From: Bacillota bacterium
GTDB lineage: Bacteria > Bacillota > Clostridia > Acetivibrionales > DTU013
Reading direction: 5' to 3'
Length of the DNA: 64,000 nt
Assembly: GCA_023418915.1 (NCBI GenBank)
Contig: JAEZYU010000064.1
Location: forward strand, 1 to 64,000
Position 1 is the stretch's first letter. Each line of letters opens with the position of its first letter. Below are positions 33,798 to 42,770 of this stretch, in pieces. Below the pieces are notes generated by a model. That model saw nothing but the letters and a program-made list of their open reading frames with translations, ran no database searches and was not told where the DNA came from. The translations under genes and the position numbers were made by a program.

Positions 33798-33826
33798 TTG
33801 ATTTATTTATGCTTAACTGCTAAAAT
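33798..33826 (+). promoter_or_regulatory. Promoter of the c-di-GMP riboswitch transcript
   Basis: TTGATT (33798-33803) and TAAAAT (33821-33826) are 17 bases apart; the transcript would begin about 30 bases before the first aptamer. Confidence 0.7.
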
Positions 33827-33861
33827 AAATATAAAGAAGAAAAAATTAGTAAGTTGAGCTT

Positions 33862-33970
33862 TTCACGATAATGGCAAACCGGTACGAAAGACCGGGACGC
33901 AAAGCTAGAGGGCCTTATCTTAAAAACCCCGAAGGGGGCGGAGAGAGTGGCAGCCAGTTACCGAAAGGAA
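33862..33970 (+). ncRNA. Cyclic di-GMP-I riboswitch (GEMM-I), aptamer 1
   Basis: GGCAAACC (33873-33880), a CGAAAG tetraloop hairpin, GGGACGCAAAGC (33894-33905), GGCC, and GCAGCCAGTTACCGA (33950-33964) match the GEMM-I consensus in order. An AAGTTTTTTATTT stretch follows, without an obvious strong hairpin. Confidence 0.93.
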
Positions 33971-34076
33971 AGTTTTTTATTTCGCTGAAATAGTGAAATA
34001 CCGGAACAAACCGTAGTAAACTGGAAATCTGCATGAGCAGACAAGCACTGAAAAGCTCTGAAAACTAAACAAATAA

Positions 34077-34180
34077 CTTCAACGATAAAGGCAAACCGGG
34101 CGAAAGACCGGGACGCAAAGCTAAAGGGCCTGAACTCACATCCCAAAAGGCAGTGAGAAGGCAGCCAGCTACCGAAGGGA
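34077..34180 (+). ncRNA. Cyclic di-GMP-I riboswitch (GEMM-I), aptamer 2
   Basis: GGCAAACC, a GCGAAAGA tetraloop hairpin, GGGACGCAAAGC, GGCC, and GCAGCCAGCTACCGA repeat the same order. The 3' end merges into the ribosome binding site GAAGGGAG (34174-34181) of the next gene, and CTTC at its 5' edge could pair with GAAG, so translation control is plausible. Confidence 0.93.
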
Positions 34181-34189
34181 GAATATTTG

Positions 34190-34987
34190 ATGAAGAAGCT
34201 TTTAGTGTCATTGTTAGTTGGCTTGGCAGTGACGGTAAATCCGATAACTGCAACAGCGGCAAATACGCCGTTATTCGACACATCAAAGCTGGACGAGGGA
34301 ATAGTGACAATAAGCTGCGAAGCTGACTCCAGACTAAAGGTAATAGTTGATAAAGCCGGGCAGCAGGTAAAATACGATCTTAAGAACGATGGAACAACAG
34401 AAACATTTCCCCTTCAGATGGGAGACGGCGAATACAAGTTAAGTGTTCTTGAGAATATAGGCGGTACCAAGTACAGGTACATATCGACTCAGGTCATCGG
34501 TCTCGATCTGGAGGATGACAATCAGGTATACCTGACATCAGTCCAGAATGTTAATTGGAACGAAGACATGGAAACGATAAAGAAAGCGCAAGAGATCACA
34601 AAGGATCTGAAGTCAGACAGTGACAAGGTCAAAAAGATTTATGAATATATAGTAAGCAACATAGCGTATGACTACAACAAGATTTCGACACTACAGAGCA
34701 ATTACGTGCCGAACATTGACAACATAATTTTAAGCGGTAAGGGTATCTGCTATGATTACGCATCTGTTTTTGCAGCTATGCTAAGGAGCCAAGGTATACC
34801 GATCAAGCTGGTCAAGGGTTATTCGACCAACGTCAGCGGTTATCATGCCTGGAACGAGGTGTACGATAGCGAAGCAGAAAAATGGGTCACGATAGATACC
34901 ACTTATGACGCAGAACAGAAGGCTGCAGGTCATGCTTACAGCATGATTAAAGAGACGGCTCACTACTCCAAGGTTTATGAATATTAA
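34190..34987 (+). CDS. Secreted transglutaminase-like protein
   Basis: This 265-residue protein has a signal peptide (MKKLLVSLLVGLAVTVNP, cleavage near ATAAN). The C-terminal half is a transglutaminase-like domain with Cys in GKGICYDYASVFAAMLRSQG, His in SGYHAWNEVY and Asp in WVTIDTTYD, the intact triad. Such proteins may cross-link or cleave surface proteins. The N-terminal ~90 residues look like a beta-rich binding domain. Control by two c-di-GMP riboswitches links it to the sessile/motile choice. ATG 34190 follows GAAGGGAG by 8 bases. A strong terminator follows, so it is a single-gene transcript. Confidence 0.9.
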   Translation: MKKLLVSLLVGLAVTVNPITATAANTPLFDTSKLDEGIVTISCEADSRLKVIVDKAGQQVKYDLKNDGTTETFPLQMGDGEYKLSVLENIGGTKYRYISTQVIGLDLEDDNQVYLTSVQNVNWNEDMETIKKAQEITKDLKSDSDKVKKIYEYIVSNIAYDYNKISTLQSNYVPNIDNIILSGKGICYDYASVFAAMLRSQGIPIKLVKGYSTNVSGYHAWNEVYDSEAEKWVTIDTTYDAEQKAAGHAYSMIKETAHYSKVYEY

Positions 34988-35016
34988 AAACGCTGATGAT
35001 TGAATAGACTGTTGGA

Positions 35017-35046
35017 AACTGTTGGTGAGAGCCAACAGTTTTTTTG
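35017..35046 (+). terminator. Intrinsic terminator
   Basis: AACTGTTGG pairs perfectly with CCAACAGTT around TGAGAG, followed by a T run. Confidence 0.95.
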
Positions 35047-35140
35047 TTAAATTCTTTGACACGAAATCATGACAAATAATAAACATATCTATATTAAAGA
35101 TTGATTAATCGACATAAAGTACCAAAAATGTTTATTATCC

Positions 35141-35169
35141 TTGACATAATCACTGGTACATTCTATAAT
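35141..35169 (+). promoter_or_regulatory. Promoter of the type IV pilus operon
   Basis: TTGACA (35141-35146) and TATAAT (35164-35169) are 17 bases apart, a near-consensus site 280 bases before pilB. Confidence 0.9.
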
Positions 35170-35243
35170 GGTAAAGCATCTTTTCTATTACAAAATATTA
35201 CATTAAAAACATACAGCATAGTATAAATGAGCAAAACCGACTG

Positions 35244-35350
35244 TAATACGGCTAAATAAACGGATTAGCAAAACGGCTAAGCTAGCAGATAAGTAATACG
35301 GCTAAATAAACGGATTAGCAAAACGGCAAGCAAGTAGATAAGCAAAACGG
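35244..35350. repeat. Direct repeat in the pilus operon leader
   Basis: TAATACGGCTAAATAAACGG plus ATTAGCAAAACGG occurs at 35244 and 35294, with smaller AGCAAAACGG echoes up to 35350. Confidence 0.88.
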
Positions 35351-35450
35351 TAAAGCAGTTCAGTAAGCAATTGACCGGCAGCGCAGAGCGATTTACTGGA
35401 ATAACCTTACAAATACCTAAACTTAATCATAAAGGAAAAGGGATATTTAG

Positions 35451-37136
35451 ATGAGGGAACGTAAACGACTGGGAGATATTCTGATGTCGGCAGGCAAGGT
35501 ATCGCTTGCCCAACTGAACAGAGCTCTGGAGACGCAGAGAAAGACCAAGAAGCGAATCGGCGAAGTGCTGGTCAGCGAAGGTCTCATCACAGATTCAGAA
35601 ATAGCCGATACACTGGCCGAGCAGCTTGGCCTGCAAAGGCTCGATCTGGACAGTATCTTTGTTGAGCAGGAAATCGCCAGGAGCATACCAAGAGAAGTAG
35701 CTCAAAAGCACAATGCTGTACCTGTCTTCATGCAGGATGGCAAGCTTGTGGTTGCAATGAGTGACCCGCTCAACATGTTTGCCATCGACGATATCTGCTT
35801 CATCACACAGAAAAAGGTTCAGCCTGCGGTTGCAGCAAAGGCTCAGATAGAAAAGGCCATAGAGGTATACTACAGTAAACAGGCCACTGACCTGGCCATT
35901 GAGGACCTGAAACGCGAATATACATACGCAGCTCCCGCTGATGCGGCAAAACACGAAAATATCCTCTCAGAAGATGTACAGGCCGCCCCAGCGGTCAGGC
36001 TCACAAATTCGATAATAAATCAGGCGGTTGCTACCAGCGCCAGCGACATACATATAGAACCATTTGAAAACTATGTAGCGGTGCGGTACAGAGTAGACGG
36101 AGTACTGTTTGAAAGCAACAGGATACCCCAAAACCTGTATTCGGCAGTATCGACCAGAATTAAGATAATGTCCGGCATGAACATAGCCGAAAAAAGACTA
36201 CCGCAGGATGGCAGGATAGAGCTGGAGGTCAAGGGAAAAAGCTACGACTTCCGTGTATCCTCACTGCCGACAGTATTCGGCGAAAAAATAGTTATCAGGG
36301 TGCTGGACAGAACCACCTTCAATTATACTCGACAAAAGCTCGGATTCACCGAGAACGAAAATAAAATAATGGACAAAATCATCAGGATGCCCTACGGCAT
36401 AGTTCTGCTGACAGGACCTACAGGAAGCGGTAAAACCACTACATTGTACGCAATGCTCAGTGAAGTCAATACTCCGGATAAAAACATCGTAACGGTAGAA
36501 GATCCGGTGGAATATATGCTTGCAGGAATCAACCAGGTGCAGGTCAACACAAAAGCAGGTCTTACCTTTGCAGCGGGCCTCAGAAGCATACTGAGGCAGG
36601 ACCCCGACATCATAATGATAGGCGAGATAAGGGACGAGGAGACAGCACAGATCGCAGTAAGAGCAGCTATCACAGGACATCTTGTACTGTCGACACTTCA
36701 TACCAATGATGCTCCCGGCGCAATAACAAGACTGGTGGACATGGGCGTGGAGCCTTACCTGGCAGCGGATGCGGTGGTCGGCGTAATAGCCCAGAGACTT
36801 GTAAGAAAGCTCTGCCCAAGCTGCAGGACAACCTATACGTCAGATGCGAGTGAAATGCTGATACTCAATACGGACAAACCGATCCAGCTTTACAAGAGCG
36901 AAGGATGCCCGTCCTGCCAGAGTACAGGCTATAGAGGCAGGACTGCAATACATGAGGTGATGATGCTGGGGAAAGAGCACAGAAGCATCATTGCACAGGG
37001 AGGAAGCGCCGAAGAGATCAGAGACGTGGCAACCAAGAAGGGAATGGTCAATCTGTATGAAAGCTGCAGGGAACTGGTTCTCAATGGCACCACATCAATA
37101 CAGGAGATGGTGAAGACAGTATATGCAAGAGATTAA
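35451..37136 (+). CDS. pilB: Type IV pilus assembly ATPase PilB (GspE family)
   Basis: This 561-residue ATPase powers pilus extension. The N-terminus (RKRLGDILMSAGKVSLAQLN, then RIGEVLVSEGLITDSEIA) is an MshEN-type domain with two RLG/RIG-x-x-L motifs, a type known to bind c-di-GMP. The ATPase domain has Walker A GPTGSGKTTT (about 322-331), the Asp-box PVEYMLAG, Walker B IMIGEIRDEETA and the zinc site CPSC...CPSC near the C-terminus. The start codon follows AAAGG-type sites. Its stop overlaps pilT. c-di-GMP control is inferred from the domain and the adjacent riboswitches. Confidence 0.95.
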   Translation: MRERKRLGDILMSAGKVSLAQLNRALETQRKTKKRIGEVLVSEGLITDSEIADTLAEQLGLQRLDLDSIFVEQEIARSIPREVAQKHNAVPVFMQDGKLVVAMSDPLNMFAIDDICFITQKKVQPAVAAKAQIEKAIEVYYSKQATDLAIEDLKREYTYAAPADAAKHENILSEDVQAAPAVRLTNSIINQAVATSASDIHIEPFENYVAVRYRVDGVLFESNRIPQNLYSAVSTRIKIMSGMNIAEKRLPQDGRIELEVKGKSYDFRVSSLPTVFGEKIVIRVLDRTTFNYTRQKLGFTENENKIMDKIIRMPYGIVLLTGPTGSGKTTTLYAMLSEVNTPDKNIVTVEDPVEYMLAGINQVQVNTKAGLTFAAGLRSILRQDPDIIMIGEIRDEETAQIAVRAAITGHLVLSTLHTNDAPGAITRLVDMGVEPYLAADAVVGVIAQRLVRKLCPSCRTTYTSDASEMLILNTDKPIQLYKSEGCPSCQSTGYRGRTAIHEVMMLGKEHRSIIAQGGSAEEIRDVATKKGMVNLYESCRELVLNGTTSIQEMVKTVYARD

Positions 37137-38205
37137 TATCAGAAAGCTCGATGAATTACTGAACTACACATGTAAAATGAAGGCATCTGACCTGCATATC
37201 AATGTCGGAAGCAAGCCAACGATACGGCTGAATTCCGTATTGCAGCAGATACCGAACACAGAGATCGTGACGCCGGAAATATCCTGGGAGCTGGTAAGGT
37301 CTGTGCTGGACGATGACAAAAGAGCATACCTGGAGACCAACGGAGATGTGGACTTCTCCTTCTCCAAGCCGGGTCTTGGCAGGTTCAGGGTAAATGCATA
37401 CAGACAGCGCGGCACATATTCCATGGCAATAAGGTCGCTGCCATTCAATATACCAAACTTCGAAGCATTGGGACTGCCGCCGGTGATCAAGACCTTCGCA
37501 AAGAAATCCAGAGGCCTTGTGCTTGCCACGGGACCTACCGGAAGCGGAAAATCGACCACATTGGCAAGCCTCATAGGAATGGTCAATGCAGAGCGCAAGG
37601 TACACATAATCACGATAGAGGATCCGATAGAATATCTGCACAGACATAAAAGCGGATTGATCGACCAGAGAGAGATAGGCTCCGATTCGAGATCCTTCGC
37701 ATCGGCGTTGAGGGCGACCTTGAGAGAGGATCCGGATGTCATATTGGTGGGTGAGATGAGGGATCCCGAAACCATAGCCATAGCGCTGACAGCAGCCGAG
37801 ACCGGTCACCTGGTATTCTCCACACTCCACACGGTAGGGGCGGCAAAGACGATAGACAGGATAATCGACTCCTTCCCGCCGGCACAGCAAAATCAAGTAA
37901 AGGGACAGCTCGCAACAGTGCTGGAGGGTGTCATATCTCAGCAGCTCATACCGAAACGGGACGGCTCGGGAGTGATACCGGCAGTAGAGGTAATGGTGGT
38001 CACACCGGCCATACGCAATCTGATAAGGGAGGGTAAGCCTTACCAGATCAACAGCATGATACAGACCGGGACAAGCAGCGGAATGCAGTCGCTGGAAATG
38101 ACACTTGCACAGCTGGTATCCGATGGCGTGATATCGCAGGATGATGCAATGATCCGTGCGGCAGACCCGCAGATACTATTCCAGATGTTAAACAAGAGGT
38201 GGTAA
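37123..38205 (+). CDS. pilT: Type IV pilus retraction ATPase PilT
   Basis: This 360-residue ATPase has the PilT start (ASDLHINVGSKPTIRLN), Walker A GPTGSGKSTT (about 137-146), Walker B ILVGEMRDPETI and the His box HLVFSTLHT. It drives pilus retraction and twitching. The start ATG lies inside the last codons of pilB (14-base overlap). Its presence implies dynamic pili, not only a competence pseudopilus. Confidence 0.96.
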   Translation: MQEINIRKLDELLNYTCKMKASDLHINVGSKPTIRLNSVLQQIPNTEIVTPEISWELVRSVLDDDKRAYLETNGDVDFSFSKPGLGRFRVNAYRQRGTYSMAIRSLPFNIPNFEALGLPPVIKTFAKKSRGLVLATGPTGSGKSTTLASLIGMVNAERKVHIITIEDPIEYLHRHKSGLIDQREIGSDSRSFASALRATLREDPDVILVGEMRDPETIAIALTAAETGHLVFSTLHTVGAAKTIDRIIDSFPPAQQNQVKGQLATVLEGVISQQLIPKRDGSGVIPAVEVMVVTPAIRNLIREGKPYQINSMIQTGTSSGMQSLEMTLAQLVSDGVISQDDAMIRAADPQILFQMLNKRW

Positions 38206-38206
38206 A

Positions 38207-39409
38207 ATGCCGGTTTTTACATACTTAGCAAAAAACTTAAAGGGTGAAGCGCTGGACGGTGAATACGAAGCTGTATCACAGGAAGCATTGGAGCAAATGC
38301 TCAGAAGTAAGGGATTCTTCCTGGTGGAGTCCAGGATAAAGGGAAATGAATTTTCATTATCCGGCATGTATAGCAAAATCAATGCCAAGGATATAGCAGT
38401 ATTTTGCAGACAATTCGCCGTTATCCTGGGTTCCGGAATAACAATACTCGAGGCAGTCGGTATACTAAGGGACCAGGCCTCAAAGAAGCGCATGAAAACA
38501 ATACTCGAGGATGTGCACAATGAGCTGCAGAAGGGTCGCGTATTATCGGAAGCAATATTGCCATATGATGACCTGTTTCCTGAGTTCATGAAAAATATGA
38601 TCAGGGTCGGAGAAGCCAGCGGTGCACTGGACACTATACTGGAGCAATTGGCGGACTATTATGAGCATGATTATAAAATCAGACGTAAGGTTAAAGGTGC
38701 AATGACATATCCGGCTATACTTGGAGTACTGACAGTAGCCGTAGTAATTCTGCTGATGGTAGCTGTGCTGCCAATGTTCTCTGACATGCTGTCTGGTATG
38801 GGCGGCGACCTGCCAGGCATTACTTTAGTACTAATGGCTATAAGCAGATTTATGGTAGATAATCTCCTTCTGATAATAGCATCATTGATCGTGCTTATAG
38901 TGTTGTTTTCATACTATATCAGGACTGATAAAGGAAGACTTGTTTTCGATGGATTAAAGCTGAAGCTGCCGGTAATAAAACAGACAGTTTTGAAAACTGT
39001 GACAGCTAGATTTGCGAGAAGCATGAGCATTCTTTTGAAAAGTGGTATTCCAATCGTAAATGCAATGGAGATCATGGAGGATCTGATTGGAAACCGCGCG
39101 GTGGAACAAAAGTTTTCCGACGCTACGAATGAAATACAGGAAGGTAAAGGTATCGCAGGACCGATGAGGAGGCTGGGCATATTCCCGCCGCTGCTGATCC
39201 ACATGATAGTGGTTGGTGAGAGTACCGGTGAGCTTGATGAAATGCTGGGTCGTACAGCAGGCTTTTTCGACGAGGAGGTGGAGGAAGCGATCGAAAAAGC
39301 GGTCTCAATGATAGAGCCTGCGATGATAATAATTATGGCTGCAGTGATTGGAGTTATCATTCTTTCAGTCATGCTGCCTATGGTAAGTATCATGGAAACA
39401 GTACATTAA
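38207..39409 (+). CDS. pilC: Type IV pilus inner-membrane platform protein PilC
   Basis: This 400-residue protein contains two GspF domains (about 65-190 and 270-395) and three membrane helices (about 165-190, 220-240, 370-395). It starts one base after the pilT stop, preceded by AGGTGG inside pilT. It is the platform on which PilB and PilT act. Length and layout are typical. Confidence 0.95.
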   Translation: MPVFTYLAKNLKGEALDGEYEAVSQEALEQMLRSKGFFLVESRIKGNEFSLSGMYSKINAKDIAVFCRQFAVILGSGITILEAVGILRDQASKKRMKTILEDVHNELQKGRVLSEAILPYDDLFPEFMKNMIRVGEASGALDTILEQLADYYEHDYKIRRKVKGAMTYPAILGVLTVAVVILLMVAVLPMFSDMLSGMGGDLPGITLVLMAISRFMVDNLLLIIASLIVLIVLFSYYIRTDKGRLVFDGLKLKLPVIKQTVLKTVTARFARSMSILLKSGIPIVNAMEIMEDLIGNRAVEQKFSDATNEIQEGKGIAGPMRRLGIFPPLLIHMIVVGESTGELDEMLGRTAGFFDEEVEEAIEKAVSMIEPAMIIIMAAVIGVIILSVMLPMVSIMETVH

Positions 39410-39446
39410 TAGCAATTAATTATAAATTTATATGGAGGGATGTAAA

Positions 39447-39899
39447 ATGTTGAAGACATTAGTTAAAAGGTCAAAAGAAAACAAGGGATTTTCGCTTATT
39501 GAGCTCATCGTGGTAATCGCCATCATAGCAATACTTGCTCTTATTCTGGTGCCAAGATTCAGTGGGTTTACTGATGAAGCCCGTGAGGGAGCAGATGCAG
39601 CTACTGCTAGAACAATTGAGACTGCAGTTGTTGCATTGATGTCAAATGGTACTTTTTCAATTGAAACAACCGGTACTGATGGAGTAATTGTAATTGAAAC
39701 TGGTACAACTGTTGATAGTGTTACAGGTTTAGATGTTACTGATGCAGACGGAGATGGTGCTTCAGACGATGCAGAAGATGATGCACAATATGCACTGAGA
39801 CATTTATTGGGCAGTGATGTTCACCGTTCTGATGGCGGCGACTTTACTGTAACAATTGATGGAAATACATTAGATGTAAGTGTAAGTGTAACTTCGTAA
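39447..39899 (+). CDS. Major type IV pilin, PilA-like
   Basis: This 150-residue prepilin has a short basic leader ending in NKG, then FSLIELIVVIAIIAILALIL, with Glu at position 5 of the mature protein. The mature tail is unusually acidic (DVTDADGDGASDDAEDD). GGAGGG lies 8 bases before the ATG at 39447. The prepilin peptidase needed to cleave it is not in this window. A strong hairpin follows the gene. Confidence 0.93.
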   Translation: MLKTLVKRSKENKGFSLIELIVVIAIIAILALILVPRFSGFTDEAREGADAATARTIETAVVALMSNGTFSIETTGTDGVIVIETGTTVDSVTGLDVTDADGDGASDDAEDDAQYALRHLLGSDVHRSDGGDFTVTIDGNTLDVSVSVTS

Positions 39900-39920
39900 T
39901 ATATTCATTAGTTGTATTTA

Positions 39921-39974
39921 CCGGCCGCCTGCCAAGGCGGCCGGGTATACAGGTGCGTCCGCTGTGGCGGGCGC
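39921..39974 (+). terminator. Two GC-rich hairpins after the major pilin
   Basis: CCGGCCGCCT pairs with AGGCGGCCGG around GCCA, followed by a second hairpin GCGTCCGC/GCGGGCGC. There is no T run, so these more likely block 3' decay or attenuate, giving more pilin mRNA than downstream message. Confidence 0.7.
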
Positions 39975-40001
39975 AGCCGTATGCCTGAAAGGGGTTTTTT
40001 A

Positions 40002-40397
40002 ATGAAGAGCCGGAAGGGGTTTACAATAATTGAGCTGGTAGTAGTGATGGCAATACTCGCTATTCTGTCGGCGTTTGCATATCCCAGGATCGCAGGCTAC
40101 ATGGAATTGAATCAGGAGAAACACCGGGAGAATCACGAGTATATGGTAAACAAGGCGCTCATGCAGTATTATGCACTGACTGGGAGCTATTGCAATGCGC
40201 CTTACATGACTACTGAACCAGACAATAGAATGTCAGACACAGACGCCGAGAATATGGTAGAAAGGCTGGCAAGTAAAACAGGAGCATTGATAGAATATCA
40301 GAGCGGCAAATATATTTACATAAAAACGGAAGGGCATGACGATCCGGATAATTTAAGTAAATGTACAATCAGAGCAATAGAAGTTAGGATTCCATAG
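40002..40397 (+). CDS. Type IV prepilin-like protein
   Basis: This 131-residue protein has leader MKSRKG, then FTIIELVVVMAILAILSAFAYP. A long mature domain follows with VNKALMQYYALTGSYCNAP. The start at 40002 follows AAAGGGG; the upstream frame to 39912 reads through the hairpins and is rejected. It is a minor pilin candidate. Confidence 0.9.
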   Translation: MKSRKGFTIIELVVVMAILAILSAFAYPRIAGYMELNQEKHRENHEYMVNKALMQYYALTGSYCNAPYMTTEPDNRMSDTDAENMVERLASKTGALIEYQSGKYIYIKTEGHDDPDNLSKCTIRAIEVRIP

Positions 40398-40480
40398 CCG
40401 GCTCCATAAGGACGGCTTCATAAGGACGGATCCATAAGGACAGCTCCATAAGGACGGCTCCATAGGACGGCTCCAGAGGG
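40398..40480. repeat. 15-bp tandem repeat between prepilin genes, 6 copies
   Basis: GGCTCCATAAGGACG and variants recur, the first copy overlapping the stop region of the upstream prepilin gene. Confidence 0.88.
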
Positions 40481-40518
40481 CGGTACCAGTAAATGAGTGT
40501 ACCGGAAGGAAGATTTCA

Positions 40519-41097
40519 ATGAAATCTAGTGCAAAAACTGTAAAAAAGCATATAAATAGCGAAAAAGGCTTTACTCTGATAGAGCTCATAATGGCAATGG
40601 CTATTATGAGCATACTGCTGACCATGTATTACTCTCTTTTCTTTAGTGGCGGAAAGCAATACGAATTCGTACATGACAGCTATCAAAAGCAGAATGAGGC
40701 CAGGATTGCAATGTCATATATCACTACAAAGATACGGCAAAACGACTTGATACTGCCCGGAACAAACACACATGCGGTAAGTGTTCAATCCATAGGATCA
40801 CCGCCAAATGAAAGAAAGTATCTTAGAATAGAGTCGATAGCTGAAGATGACACTCTAGAGTATGAAAATATCTATGAATATTACGTTGCAGGCAGCGATA
40901 CAAAGCTCATGTCTCTAGTAAAAAATGAAGTAGACTTCAACTTCGAATCAGATGGCTCCGTTATAGCGGACAGCCTCTATGATATTAGCTTCGACTCCAG
41001 GGAAGAGGATGGCAGCACATGCATAGAAATCATTATTTTATATGATTCGTCCGATAATGGGAGGTTTGAGGAGACGGTTGTTTTAAGGGCAAAATGA
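40519..41097 (+). CDS. Minor pseudopilin (PilW-like)
   Basis: This 192-residue prepilin has leader ...NSEKG, then FTLIELIMAMAIMSILLTMY. The mature region is typical of PilW/GspJ-type minor pilins with many beta strands (KYLRIESIAEDDTLEYENIY). GGAAGG is upstream. It is probably part of the tip-initiating complex. Confidence 0.9.
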   Translation: MKSSAKTVKKHINSEKGFTLIELIMAMAIMSILLTMYYSLFFSGGKQYEFVHDSYQKQNEARIAMSYITTKIRQNDLILPGTNTHAVSVQSIGSPPNERKYLRIESIAEDDTLEYENIYEYYVAGSDTKLMSLVKNEVDFNFESDGSVIADSLYDISFDSREEDGSTCIEIIILYDSSDNGRFEETVVLRAK

Positions 41098-41177
41098 CCG
41101 GTCTCCACAGGCTGATCTCCAATAAATATACGAACCGGGATAACTATTAAAGAATAACTGTTTACAGGGGGCGGGGT

Positions 41178-42770
41178 ATGGCTACCAAAAGAGTTTTGGG
41201 AATTGATATAGGATCAAAGTACATCAAAATAGCGATGATTAAAAAAAGCGGCAAAAAGCATGAGGTCGTAAAGACTCTCTATGTATCTACACCCAGTGAC
41301 AGTGTGGTCGACGGTGAGATCCGCAATGTAGACACTGTGACGGCGAGGATCAGGGGTGCGCTGTTTGAACAGAAATTCAAAGCTACTGAGCTGTATTTCT
41401 CTATTAACTCTCACAATGTGGTAACAAGAGAGATAAAGCTGCCGATTTTGAAAGACAGGGAAATTGATCCGGCTATAGAGTTTGAACTGACGCAGTCCTT
41501 CCCTGGAATTACACAGTCTCATACGATAAGCAGCAGGATCTACAGTGAACCGGGTATGCCTGTCGCGGGAATCACGGCATTCTGCCCCAATAAGGTGCTC
41601 AATGACTTTGTCGAAGTGGCAAAGGGTCTGCTGATACCGTTAAAAGGGATAGATATCAATGCGAATGCACTGACGAAGGTCGTTCATAGTTATCTGCCTG
41701 CAGAACAGAAGCAGGAAACGCTGCTTATTGTAGACATTGGATACACCACATCACAGGTAAATCTGGTATCAGAAGGAAAGCTGCTTATCAGCAGGAATAT
41801 ATCAAATGGGATCGCCAGATTTGACAATCTGGTGGCAAACAGGATCGGTATTGCACTGGAACAGGCTGTCAGAGCCAGGCAGAACAATAAATACGATATA
41901 TACAATCTTGAAAAGGAGGATGTCGACGGTTTCATAAACGTGGCATTCTCTTCGGTAGCTGAGCAGATACGAAGCATAATAGACTATTACAAATATAACA
42001 AGTCAGAAGACAACAAAATATCAGGGATACTTCTTTTTACAGGCCGTGGTCTGGAAACGGGACTTACCGAATACTTCGGCCAGATTGCAGAGCTGCCGGT
42101 CGAAACCATACGGCTGAAGGTAAGGGGCTCTGAGTATCCTGATTCGGATGCGATGGCTGTGTCGGCGATTGGCGCAACTATGACAGCTACTGCCGGCAGG
42201 AAAGACATAAATCTGCTCCCGAGGCTGAAGGAGATAAGGGAAGCAACACTGAGAAGAATTAAGCTCACGAGGGTGGTTGCACTAATAATTGTATTAGGAG
42301 TATTATCACTGGCAGTGTATGGCTACTTTGTTTATTTGCGTTATAGTGTATCAGCTGAGGTAATGAAAACGCAGGAGGAGATTATCAGATACTCCGCTAT
42401 AAATGAAACAAAAAATAAGCTCGAGGACGCAAGTAATCTCTTGGCCAGCGCAGAAGCTGTCCTCGAAAGGTACAATGCCGGAGTAATCTCAGGAACAGGT
42501 CTGCTGGATACTGTAAATAAAGCGATGCCTGATGCAATATTCGCTACATCCTTTGGACTGACCGAATTAGGTGATGTAAGCCTAACCGGTATTTCCAGGG
42601 ATCGTTCCAGCTTGTCAGACTTCATATATAATCTAAAACAAACAGGACAGGTAGAAAGCGTTGCACTGTCTGGTGTAGCCGGCAGGTTGGCTGAAAACGG
42701 CAGTGCCATAGACTATAATTTCACGCTTGAGATAAAATTGATAAAGGCAGGTGCTGTAAATGAAAATTAA
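41178..42770 (+). CDS. PilM-PilN fusion pilus assembly protein
   Basis: This 530-residue protein joins an actin-like PilM domain (about 1-345; VLGIDIGSKYIKIAMI, LLIVDIGYTTSQVNLV) to a PilN-type unit that starts at KDINLLPRLKEI, with a membrane helix at about 370-392 and a periplasm-facing ferredoxin-like domain (about 395-530). PilM normally binds the cytoplasmic tail of PilN, so the fusion fixes a 1:1 ratio. GGGGGCGGGG precedes the ATG. Its stop overlaps the start of the pilO-like gene. Confidence 0.9.
   Translation: MATKRVLGIDIGSKYIKIAMIKKSGKKHEVVKTLYVSTPSDSVVDGEIRNVDTVTARIRGALFEQKFKATELYFSINSHNVVTREIKLPILKDREIDPAIEFELTQSFPGITQSHTISSRIYSEPGMPVAGITAFCPNKVLNDFVEVAKGLLIPLKGIDINANALTKVVHSYLPAEQKQETLLIVDIGYTTSQVNLVSEGKLLISRNISNGIARFDNLVANRIGIALEQAVRARQNNKYDIYNLEKEDVDGFINVAFSSVAEQIRSIIDYYKYNKSEDNKISGILLFTGRGLETGLTEYFGQIAELPVETIRLKVRGSEYPDSDAMAVSAIGATMTATAGRKDINLLPRLKEIREATLRRIKLTRVVALIIVLGVLSLAVYGYFVYLRYSVSAEVMKTQEEIIRYSAINETKNKLEDASNLLASAEAVLERYNAGVISGTGLLDTVNKAMPDAIFATSFGLTELGDVSLTGISRDRSSLSDFIYNLKQTGQVESVALSGVAGRLAENGSAIDYNFTLEIKLIKAGAVNEN

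Noticed and set aside
39912..40001. Upstream extension of the second prepilin
   Set aside because: It would translate through two GC-rich hairpins and place 30 residues before the prepilin leader; ATG 40002 has a good site.
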